A stretch of DNA of 6,442 nt from JBEKOF01 sp050015895 (GTDB taxonomy: Bacteria > Verrucomicrobiota > Verrucomicrobiia > Limisphaerales > Palsa-1400), in assembly GCA_050015895.1 (NCBI GenBank), contig JBEKAN010000280.1, positions 1 through 6,442 on the forward strand. Reading direction: 5' to 3'. The notes beneath the pieces are model-generated. The model did not search any database, had not been told where the DNA came from, and saw only the letters and a list, made by a program, of their open reading frames with translations. Both the position numbers and the translations under genes were made by a program. Of the stretch, positions 1 to 6,327 are shown one piece after another (positions within the stretch are counted from its first letter, which is position 1; each line of letters opens with the position of its first letter).

Positions 1-742
1 AGGGCATGATCTGGATTTGGTTGTCCGGAAAAATCACGCTGAGAAAAAAGGCGCTTTCGCCCGCGCCGGCACGCGCCTGGCAGACACGCGCCGCCGCGGC
101 GCAACGATGATGGCCGTCGGCGATGTAAAGAGCGGGGATTTTGGCGAAGGTCGCGCGCACGAATTCAATGTGCGCGGCGTCGCGCAAAGCCCAGGAGGAA
201 TGGCGGACGCCGTCGCCGGCGGTGAAATCGGTGTCCGGGGCGCGCAGCGTTTGCGATGCGACCAGTTCGTCCATTTCTTTGACAGCGCGATAAACGAGGA
301 AAACCGGGCCGGTTTGGGAATTCAAGGCTTCGATGTGGCGGAGGCGGTCGTCCTCCTTGTCGGGGCGCGTGAGTTCATGTTTTTTGACGACGCCGCGGAG
401 ATAGTCCTCGCAACTGGCGGCGGCGACCAGACCGGTTTGCGTGTGCTGGCCCATGACCTGGCGGTAGAGGTAGAAGGCGGGCTGGGCGTCCTGCCGGAGC
501 GCGCCCTGGCGGATGAGGCGGTCAAAATTCTCGCGGCCTTTGGCATAGACTCGCGGGTCGTGGACATCCACGCCGGGGGGGAGATCAATTTCCGGTTTGC
601 TGACGTGGAGAAAGCTGAGGGGATTCCCGGCGGCGATTTGGCGGGCCTCGTCCGAGGACATGACATCGTAAGGCAACTCACAGATTTTTGGGGCCAACTG
701 GGGCTGGGGCCGCAAGGCGGCAAATGGTCTGAGGAGTGCCAT
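1..742 (-). CDS. DUF1015 family protein, 3' end outside window
   Basis: The reading frame starts with MALLRPFAAL and runs 247 codons to the window edge without a stop; DUF1015 proteins are usually about 400 residues, so the C-terminal part is missing. Visible family signatures are the N-terminal RPFAALRP with ELPYDVMSSDEAR at about residues 22-34, FLHVSKPEIDLP near 44-55, FYLYRQ followed by a KKHELTRPDKEDDR block near 122-135, and ADGHHR at 208-213, the most characteristic motif of the family. It contains no signal peptide or membrane segment, so it is probably cytoplasmic. The ATG lies 10 bases after the glnS stop with no good Shine-Dalgarno sequence, which suggests translation coupled to glnS in one operon. 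The biochemical function of DUF1015 is not established as far as I know; in other bacteria the gene is often found beside serA/serC (established knowledge, from memory). Family assignment is firm, role unknown. Confidence 0.9.
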   Translation of the reverse strand, partial: MALLRPFAALRPQPQLAPKICELPYDVMSSDEARQIAAGNPLSFLHVSKPEIDLPPGVDVHDPRVYAKGRENFDRLIRQGALRQDAQPAFYLYRQVMGQHTQTGLVAAASCEDYLRGVVKKHELTRPDKEDDRLRHIEALNSQTGPVFLVYRAVKEMDELVASQTLRAPDTDFTAGDGVRHSSWALRDAAHIEFVRATFAKIPALYIADGHHRCAAAARVCQARAGAGESAFFLSVIFPDNQIQIMP

Positions 743-752
743 AAAATTGCGC

Positions 753-2558
753 TCAACTTTTGCGGGCTTCTTTGGCCCAAGTGTCCTTCAAGGTGATGGT
801 GCGGTTGAAGATGAGCGGGGAGGGGCCGCTGGCGGGCGGGGAGTCTTTGTCCAGGGTGAAATAGGCCAGGCGCTCGAATTGATAGCGCAAATCGGGCCGG
901 GCGTCCTTGAGGGACGGCTCGCATTTGGCGGTGAGGACTTCGAGGGAATGAGGGTTGAGGTGTGCCTTGAAGTCGCCGTCCGCGTCGGGATCGGGCACGG
1001 TGAAAAGGCGGTCGTAAAGGCGGACTTGGGCGTCCACGGCGTGGGCGGCGCTGACCCAGTGGATGGCGCCCTTGACTTTGCGACCGGCATTAGGGCCGCC
1101 GGTGCGGCTTTCAAAGTCGGCGGTGCAAAGCAGTTCGGTGATGTTGCCGGACGGGTCTTTGACGACCTGGTCGCACTTGATGATGTAGGCGTATTTCAAG
1201 CGGACCTCGCCGCCGGGACGGAGACGGAAAAACTTGGGCGGGGGATTTTCCATGAAATCGTCCTGGTCAATGAAGAGGACGCGGCTGAAGGGGATTTTGC
1301 GGGAGCCGGCGGAGGGGTCTTCGGGATTGTTGACGGCGTCCAGCTCGTCCACGCGGCCGTCGGGGCAGTTGGTGATGACGACCTTGAGCGGGCGCAGGAC
1401 GGCGAGGCGGCGGAGGGCGCGATGGTTGAGGTCCTCGCGGATGGCGTGCTCCAGGACGGCGACATCGGTCCGGCCGTTGTATTTGGTGATGCCGATGTGG
1501 TAGGCGAAATGGCGCAAGGCGGCCGGGGTGACGCCGCGGCGGCGGAGGCCGGAGATGGTGGGCATGCGGGGATCGTCCCAGCCGGTGACGATTTTATCGT
1601 TGACAAGCTGGAGGAGCTTGCGCTTGCTCATCACGGTATAGCCCAGGCTGAGGCGGGCGAACTCGTATTGATGGGGCAGGGGACGGGGGAGATCGAGGCT
1701 CTCCAGGAACCAATCGTAAAGGGGTCGGTGGACCTCGAATTCGAGGGTGCAGATGCTGTGGGTGACGCCCTCGATGTAGTCGCTGAGGCAATGGGCGAAA
1801 TCATACATGGGATAGACGCACCATTTGGCGCCGGTGTGATGATGCCCGGAGTGGCGGATGCGGTAAATGACCGGGTCGCGCAGCCAGACGTTGGGGGAGG
1901 ACATGTCTATCTTGGCGCGCAAGGTGCGGGCGCCGTTGGGGAATTCGCCCTCTTTCATGCGGCGCAGAAGATCGAGGTTTTCGGCGATGGGACGGTCCCG
2001 GAAGGGGCTGTCCTGGCCGGGACGGTCGGGCGCGCCGCGGTATTTGTCGGTGTCGTCGGCGGAAAGGTCGCAGACGTAGGCCTTGCCCTGGCTGACGAGG
2101 GTGAGGGCGTATTGGTAGATTTGGTCGAAATAATCGGAGGCGTAGAACGGCTCGGCGGCGGGGGAGGGGGCGACGGGGGCGAGAAAGAAATCGGAGCGGC
2201 CGTTGCTGGTGATGATGTCTGGCGTTTTGCCTTTGGGTTTGAGGCCCAGTTTGTCGTCCGCCCAATCCTGGATGAGCCAGTTGACGTCCTCCTGGATGGA
2301 ATCCACATATTCGACGTCCTCCTTGGCCGGGTTGGTGTCGTCCATGCGGAGGTTGCAAACGCCGCCGAACTCGCGGGCGATGCCGAAGTTCAGGCAGATG
2401 GATTTGGCGTGGCCAATGTGGAGGTAGCCGTTGGGTTCCGGGGGAAAACGGGTGTGGATGCGGGGATACCGCTTTTGGGCGACATGCGCGGCGACGATGT
2501 CGCGGATGAAATCGGCGGGGGCGGGCGGCGGAGTGGCGTTTGGACTGGATGTGGTCAT
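753..2558 (-). CDS. glnS: Glutaminyl-tRNA synthetase (GlnRS)
   Basis: This 601-residue class I aminoacyl-tRNA synthetase attaches glutamine to tRNA(Gln) with ATP in the cytoplasm. The catalytic core shows PEPNGYLHIGH (HIGH at 47-50), RMDDTNP at 71-77 (the counterpart of the glutamine-binding RFDDTNP of E. coli), ASDYFDQ at 140-146, LRAKIDM at 213-219, the KWCVYPMYDF and THSICTLEF blocks at 245-274, and the KMSKS-type loop VMSKRK at 309-314, followed by GWDDPRMPTISGLRRRG. The C-terminal anticodon-binding beta-barrels are complete, including IHWVSAAHA, RLYDRLF, EPSLKDA and a closing LKDTWAKEA. GlnRS rather than GluRS is indicated by these blocks. The protein is about 45 residues longer than E. 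coli GlnRS (554), mostly from an insertion at about residues 100-135. The first ATG is used; no strong Shine-Dalgarno sequence precedes it. It is the first gene of a likely glnS-DUF1015 operon and its presence implies direct glutaminylation of tRNA(Gln). Confidence 0.98.
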   Translation of the reverse strand: MTTSSPNATPPPAPADFIRDIVAAHVAQKRYPRIHTRFPPEPNGYLHIGHAKSICLNFGIAREFGGVCNLRMDDTNPAKEDVEYVDSIQEDVNWLIQDWADDKLGLKPKGKTPDIITSNGRSDFFLAPVAPSPAAEPFYASDYFDQIYQYALTLVSQGKAYVCDLSADDTDKYRGAPDRPGQDSPFRDRPIAENLDLLRRMKEGEFPNGARTLRAKIDMSSPNVWLRDPVIYRIRHSGHHHTGAKWCVYPMYDFAHCLSDYIEGVTHSICTLEFEVHRPLYDWFLESLDLPRPLPHQYEFARLSLGYTVMSKRKLLQLVNDKIVTGWDDPRMPTISGLRRRGVTPAALRHFAYHIGITKYNGRTDVAVLEHAIREDLNHRALRRLAVLRPLKVVITNCPDGRVDELDAVNNPEDPSAGSRKIPFSRVLFIDQDDFMENPPPKFFRLRPGGEVRLKYAYIIKCDQVVKDPSGNITELLCTADFESRTGGPNAGRKVKGAIHWVSAAHAVDAQVRLYDRLFTVPDPDADGDFKAHLNPHSLEVLTAKCEPSLKDARPDLRYQFERLAYFTLDKDSPPASGPSPLIFNRTITLKDTWAKEARKS

Positions 2559-2579
2559 AAATGACTAATAATGCCAAAA

Positions 2580-2609
2580 ACGATACCTTGCGCGATTGGC
2601 TCATGGCAA
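2580..2609 (-). promoter_or_regulatory. Candidate sigma70-type promoter of glnS
   Basis: Read on the minus strand, TTGCCA (2604-2609; 5 of 6 matches to TTGACA) is followed after 18 bases by TATCGT (2580-2585; 4 of 6 to TATAAT). Transcription would begin near 2573, leaving a leader of only about 15 bases before the glnS ATG and no room for a regulatory leader or T-box. The match is moderate and could arise by chance. Confidence 0.35.
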
Positions 2610-2651
2610 GCGCGACGGTGCGGCCCAAATCCCCGCCCAAGAAAGCCATTC

Positions 2652-2717
2652 ATCCGCGAATTACGCGAATTGCGCGAAAAAGAGTCTCCTTTCGTGTAGT
2701 TCGGGTAATTCGCGGAT
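2652..2717. repeat. 66-base palindromic repeat with 9-base periodicity
   Basis: The left arm (2652-2679) and right arm (2690-2717) are inverted copies: of 28 facing positions 24 are Watson-Crick, three are G-T (wobble in RNA) and one is a G-G mismatch (2665/2704). The 10-base loop contains GAGTCTC. Each arm is itself a degenerate tandem repeat: GCGAATTAC, GCGAATTGC, then GCGAAAAAG, a 9-base period starting at 2656. It lies between divergent genes, so it cannot be a shared terminator of them, and there is no T-tract. It most resembles a REP/MITE-like dispersed palindrome; a mobile origin, a protein-binding role or a structured RNA are alternatives. Confidence 0.8.
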
Positions 2718-2765
2718 ACTTATGCTTTCTATAGCCGGGCGGATTAAGGTGTCGGTGGATTGGGA

Positions 2766-2793
2766 TTGACACGAAGAAAGGCGCGTCCAAAAT
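2766..2793 (+). promoter_or_regulatory. Candidate sigma70-type promoter of the glycosidase gene
   Basis: A perfect TTGACA at 2766-2771 is followed after 16 bases by CAAAAT at 2788-2793 (4 of 6 to TATAAT). The predicted transcription start is about 2800, which coincides with the upstream ATG at 2800 and so argues for initiation at the later ATG at 2887 with a leader of about 87 bases. A 5-base inverted repeat, GTGTC (2749-2753) and GACAC (2768-2772), overlaps the -35 box and might be an operator, but it is short. Confidence 0.4.
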
Positions 2794-2886
2794 CAGAGTA
2801 TGAACCGGCACAAGCTAGTCTCCCCGGCGCCCCCGCGCCCACAGGAGATTTCCCGCCGGCAAAACGAACCCAGTCCGTCAAATCCC

Positions 2887-2952
2887 ATGAGACCCATCAA
2901 AACCCTCGCGCAAATCCTTGTGCCGCTGCTCCTGGCGGGCGGCGCGTCCGCC
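2887..2952 (+). other. Signal peptide of the glycosidase
   Basis: Residues 1-22 have a basic start (MRPIK), a hydrophobic core (ILVPLLLAGG) and an Ala-Ser-Ala cleavage site before QDHPW, a typical Sec/signal peptidase I arrangement. There is no lipobox cysteine and no twin arginine. It fixes the likely start of the gene at 2887. Confidence 0.85.
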
Positions 2953-5055
2953 CAAGATCACCCCTGGCAAAAGATCTCCGATCCGACCACCGCCCAACTC
3001 GCGGCCAATTTCGACACGCCGCCGCCGGAATACAGCTCGCAATTCGACTGCGGCTACAGCGACACGCGCACCCGCGAGGCCATCGGGGCCACGCTCGACC
3101 GGGCCAAATCAGTTCATGTGCAGGCTGCTTTCATCGAGCCTGGGCGCGGGCGAGCCCCCTACCTCTCGCCCGGTTATTTTGATGCCGTGAAAGTTCTGGT
3201 GGAGGAGGCCAAGAAACGCAACATGAAGCTGTGGTTCGACGACGACGGCGGGTATCCCTCCGGTTTTGCGGGCGGCAAATTCACCGTTGAGCGCCCGGAA
3301 CTGTGCATGATGGCCCTGGTGGCGCCCCAGCGCGTTCCTGTCACCGCCGGCCAGCAATACTCCTACAAGCTGGACGCGCAAACCATCTGTGTGCTGGCCG
3401 TCAACCACGACACGGGCGCCACGCAGGTGCTTGACAGTTCGTCCGGCGGCGTCAACTGGACTGTCCCGGCGGGCAACTGGGAAATTGTCCTGCCCCGCTC
3501 GCAGTTCCGCTCCGGCCCGACGCGCTCGGCCAACAACACGACTGGGGCAAAAGACAGGGAGCACTCGTTGATGGACTTCCTGAATCCCCAGGCCGACAAA
3601 CTCTTCGCCCAGTGGACTTTCGACGCCTACAAGCAAGCGATTGGCGACGAACTGGGCAAGACGGTGCTGGGCTTCCGGGGCGACGAACCGTCCTTCGGCT
3701 TCAATCCCTGGTCGCCCGGGATCATCGCCGAGTTTCAGAAGCGAAAAGGTTATGACTTGCGGCCCCACCTGGCGACCATCGCCGCCATCAACATCGGCGG
3801 CGGCGGCCGGGGCGCGGGCGCGAACTCCGGCGTCAATCTGGACGAGGGCCACCGGGTGTTCGCCGACTATTGCGACGTGTGGTCCGATTTGTTCGGCGAG
3901 AATTTCTTCGGCATGGAGGGGAAATGGTGCGCGGACAATCATGTGGAGATGCAGATGCACATCGAGCACGAGGAAATCCTGCCGGGGCTTGCCAGCGCGG
4001 ACGGCGATTTCTTCAAATGCATGCGCTCCCTCCAGGTGCCGGGAATTGACACCATTTGGCACCAAATCTGGCACGATGTGGTGGCGGATTTTCCCAAGCT
4101 GGCCTCCTCGGCCACGCATTTGAACGGCAATCCGCGCGCGATGTGCGAGGCCTTCGCCGCCTACAATCCCGCGCCCGACCTGAAGGAAGCTGGCTGGATT
4201 ATCAATCACCTGATGGCCTGTGGCATCAGCCGCATCGAATACATGGGCATGGGCGGCGGAGGCAGCAATGGCATGCGCGGCTTCTACGGCGACCCGGGTT
4301 TTCCCGCCCTCTCCGCTTATGTCAACCGGGCCAGCTACCTGCTGGGCGAAGGCCGGCCCGCCGCGCAAATCGGCGTCTATATTCCCTCCAGCAGCTTCTG
4401 GTTCAATGACACCGCCGCCAACACCGCCTTTCTGGGCATTGTCCACCAACTGCTCCAGCATCAGCGCGACTTGGATTTCGTGGACGAGTACGCGCTGGCC
4501 CACACGCTCAAGTTGCGGGGCAACGAACTGGTGAACCTGAGCGGGCAGTCGTATCGCGGGATTGTGATTCCTCCTGTGGACGCGATTTCCAAGGCGGCGT
4601 TGGACAATCTGCGCGCCTTCGCCAGAGCCGGCGGCAAGGTGGTCTTCCTGGGCAACGCGCCCAAGCTGGTGATGGACAAAAACTTTCTCACGGCCACCGG
4701 CCCGGCGGACATCAGTTGGGCGGTGCTGGAGCCGGGGCGGGAAGTCACTCCCAAGGTGCTGGCCGCCTTGCCCGCGTCCGATGTGGCGACCGACCAGCCG
4801 ACGACCTGGCTGAAGTATAATCACCGTCGGATGAAGGACGCTGAGATGTATTTCTTCTTCAACGAAGGCGAGCAGGCGTTGTCGCTGAAAGCCACTGTCG
4901 CCAACACCGGCACGGCCCGGCAGGCGCAGGAGTGGGACGCGGCCAGCGGAAAAATCGGTCCGTGGGCGGGCGCGATGTTCGAAAACGGCAGGACCATCCT
5001 CCCGCTGGAACTGCCACCTTTCGGCACGAAGATTGTCATGATTGGCGCGCAGTAG
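2887..5055 (+). CDS. Secreted glycoside hydrolase, GH106-like (alpha-L-rhamnosidase-like)
   Basis: From ATG 2887 this encodes 722 residues with a signal peptide, so it likely acts in the periplasm or outside the cell on a plant- or algal-type polysaccharide or glycoside. The N-terminal catalytic barrel region shows PWQKISDPT, APYLSPGYFD, WFDDDGGYPSGFAGG at 116-130, a pattern I recognise from GH106-like hydrolases, then GFRGDEPSFG with Asp266-Glu267, a DYCDVWSDLFGENFF block near 327, and HIEHEE at 359-363; these acids are the catalytic candidates. PGIDTIW and LASSATHLNG follow. Residues about 495-600 (GVYIPSS to the GGKVVFLGNAPK strand) look like the glutamine-amidotransferase-like domain seen after such barrels, and 639-722 form a beta-sandwich tail ending LPLELPPFGTK. 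Gly-rich stretches lie at 304-315 and 454-461. The frame could begin at 2800, but that adds 29 proline-rich residues ahead of the signal peptide. No good Shine-Dalgarno sequence precedes either ATG. Substrate is not determined; rhamnosidase activity is inference from family resemblance. Confidence 0.78.
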   Translation: MRPIKTLAQILVPLLLAGGASAQDHPWQKISDPTTAQLAANFDTPPPEYSSQFDCGYSDTRTREAIGATLDRAKSVHVQAAFIEPGRGRAPYLSPGYFDAVKVLVEEAKKRNMKLWFDDDGGYPSGFAGGKFTVERPELCMMALVAPQRVPVTAGQQYSYKLDAQTICVLAVNHDTGATQVLDSSSGGVNWTVPAGNWEIVLPRSQFRSGPTRSANNTTGAKDREHSLMDFLNPQADKLFAQWTFDAYKQAIGDELGKTVLGFRGDEPSFGFNPWSPGIIAEFQKRKGYDLRPHLATIAAINIGGGGRGAGANSGVNLDEGHRVFADYCDVWSDLFGENFFGMEGKWCADNHVEMQMHIEHEEILPGLASADGDFFKCMRSLQVPGIDTIWHQIWHDVVADFPKLASSATHLNGNPRAMCEAFAAYNPAPDLKEAGWIINHLMACGISRIEYMGMGGGGSNGMRGFYGDPGFPALSAYVNRASYLLGEGRPAAQIGVYIPSSSFWFNDTAANTAFLGIVHQLLQHQRDLDFVDEYALAHTLKLRGNELVNLSGQSYRGIVIPPVDAISKAALDNLRAFARAGGKVVFLGNAPKLVMDKNFLTATGPADISWAVLEPGREVTPKVLAALPASDVATDQPTTWLKYNHRRMKDAEMYFFFNEGEQALSLKATVANTGTARQAQEWDAASGKIGPWAGAMFENGRTILPLELPPFGTKIVMIGAQ

Positions 5056-5126
5056 CCCGCGCGGCCGGCCGTGGCGCGAATCTGTCAACAATTGGCGAGC
5101 GGGCGCGGCCTCCGGGAAAAACCAGG
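5056..5126. other. Convergent gap between glycosidase and permease genes
   Basis: Both flanking genes end here. The 71 bases are very GC-rich and contain the palindrome CGGCCGGCCG (5062-5071) and a possible CGCGC/GCGCG stem (5058-5062 with 5074-5078), but no T-tract on either strand follows. I cannot call an intrinsic terminator; termination may be Rho-dependent or rest on a GC hairpin alone. Confidence 0.4.
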
Positions 5127-6326
5127 CTAAAGCTCGCGCAAGGCGGCGGCGATGGGGAGCCGGGCGGCGCGGATGGCGGGGAACAGGCCGCCGACCAGGC
5201 CGATCAAGGCGGCCCAAGTCATCCCTTGCAGGAGCAGGCCGGGCGTGACGCGGAAGGCGAAGGCGACCTGGCTGAAGGTCTGCCAGTTCATGGTGGAGGT
5301 GTGAAAATTGTTGAAGGCCAGGTAGGCCAAACCGCCGCCCAGACCCCCGCCCACCAGCGCCAGCGCCAGCGATTCGAGCATGAGCGAAACCACAATGGCG
5401 CCGCCGCCGAACCCCAGGGCGCGCAAGGTGGCGATTTCGCGAGTGCGCGCGGCGACCGCGCTGTACATGGTGTTCAAGGCCCCGAAGACGGCGCCCAGGG
5501 CCATGAGGGCCGCGATCAGAAGCCCCAGCGTGTTGATCAGCTCGGTCAGCGTCTCGGAATGCTCTGCGAAGTACTCCGATTCCCGGGCGATTTTCACATT
5601 GAGACCCGGCTGGATGGTCAAGTAATTGGAGAATTGCTGGTACGCCCCGGCCGAATTGAGTTTGACATAGACGGATTGATAGGTGTCGCCCCGGTTGAAG
5701 GCGGCCTGCAGCAGTTTGCCGTCGGTCCAGATTTCCGATTCGGCCGTGCCGCCGCCGGCGGAGAAAATGCCGACCACCGGCCAGTCGGACTGGCCCACTT
5801 TGATCGTGCCGCCGACTTCCAGCCCGCCAAATTCCTGGGCCGCGCCGACGCCGGCGATGACCTCGCTTTTTCCCCACTCGTTCATCCGGCCCGCCATGAT
5901 TTTGATGTTCCCCCGCACCTGCGCCGCCGCCGGGTCCACCCCGCGCAGCGGCACATTGGCGTCCGTCCCGGTGGTGCGCTTGGGCACGTTGATCATCACA
6001 TACAATTCCGGGGACGACAGCGGCGCGTTGCTGCCGCGCGCCACCCCGGGCGCGTCGGCGATGATCCGCGTCGTTTCATGGTCCAATCCGCTGACCATTT
6101 CGCTGTCCGCCCCGCTGCGCAGGATGATGGCTTTATCCTCGGAACCGGAAGCGGTCATGGCCAGCCTGAAACCCACCGCCATGGAAAGGATGCCGACCAG
6201 CACCGCCACCACGCCCGCGATGCCGATGACCGTGGCGGCGACCGCCCCGAGGCGCCGGGGCACGCTCATCAACCCAAAGCGGGTGACGGCGGCGACTTGC
6301 AACAGCCATGTCCAGGGGCCGGTCAT
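5127..6326 (-). CDS. ABC transporter permease, FtsX/MacB type
   Basis: The 399-residue protein is an inner-membrane permease of the FtsX/MacB (type VII ABC) superfamily, which couple cytoplasmic ATP hydrolysis to movement of substrates or proteins at the outer side of the membrane. One membrane helix lies at about residues 28-50, followed by a large periplasmic core domain (about 54-255, including SSPELYVMINVPKR and SEIWTDGKLLQAAF). Three further helices are at about 263-285, 310-333 and 364-385. Between helices 2 and 3 is the family's cytoplasmic motif ARTREIATLRALGF (292-305), and the end FPAIRAARLPIAAALREL is typical. The frame is open back to an ATG at 6401, but starting at 6326 removes overlap with the upstream gene, keeps the usual family N-terminus and places AAGGA 6 bases before the ATG. 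It is the last gene of its operon on this side. Substrate is unknown. Confidence 0.93.
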   Translation of the reverse strand: MTGPWTWLLQVAAVTRFGLMSVPRRLGAVAATVIGIAGVVAVLVGILSMAVGFRLAMTASGSEDKAIILRSGADSEMVSGLDHETTRIIADAPGVARGSNAPLSSPELYVMINVPKRTTGTDANVPLRGVDPAAAQVRGNIKIMAGRMNEWGKSEVIAGVGAAQEFGGLEVGGTIKVGQSDWPVVGIFSAGGGTAESEIWTDGKLLQAAFNRGDTYQSVYVKLNSAGAYQQFSNYLTIQPGLNVKIARESEYFAEHSETLTELINTLGLLIAALMALGAVFGALNTMYSAVAARTREIATLRALGFGGGAIVVSLMLESLALALVGGGLGGGLAYLAFNNFHTSTMNWQTFSQVAFAFRVTPGLLLQGMTWAALIGLVGGLFPAIRAARLPIAAALREL

Positions 6327-6327
6327 C

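Larger units (their letters stand above)
2559..2886. other. Divergent intergenic control region
   Basis: This 328-base stretch separates the leftward glnS from the rightward glycosidase. From left to right it holds a candidate glnS promoter, a 66-base palindromic repeat, a TTGACA-type candidate promoter and an untranslated leader of the glycosidase gene. ATG codons at 2800 (plus) and 2649 (minus) open frames here, but neither looks used: the first would put a proline-rich, charged stretch before a good signal peptide, and the second is out of frame with glnS. I see no small gene, tRNA or riboswitch-like structure. Confidence 0.7.

Noticed and set aside
17..796. 259-codon plus-strand reading frame at the left edge
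   Set aside because: It is the shadow of the DUF1015 gene, which has the ADGHHR and other family motifs on the minus strand.
747..2564. 605-codon plus-strand reading frame opposite glnS
   Set aside because: It mirrors glnS almost end to end, its product is a low-complexity Gly/Ala/Val/Asp mixture with no recognisable domain, and the minus strand encodes an unmistakable complete GlnRS.
1801..2649. 282-codon minus-strand frame starting upstream of glnS
   Set aside because: It is out of frame with glnS and within glnS becomes a Pro/Arg/His-rich shadow product.
2652..2717. The palindrome as a transcription terminator or a CRISPR-like repeat
   Set aside because: The flanking genes diverge from it, no T-run follows, and there is only one copy without spacers in the window.
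2800..2886. N-terminal extension of the glycosidase from ATG 2800
   Set aside because: It adds a Pro/Arg-rich stretch before a well-formed signal peptide and would start at the predicted transcription start itself.
5058..5078. GC-rich inverted repeat as intrinsic terminator between the convergent genes
   Set aside because: The stem is short and there is no T-tract on either strand, so the call is not supported.
3109..5877. 922-codon minus-strand reading frame opposite the glycosidase and overlapping the permease
   Set aside because: It runs through two genes with clear family motifs, its product is Arg/Gly/His-rich without domains, and GC-rich codon bias easily leaves such antisense frames open.
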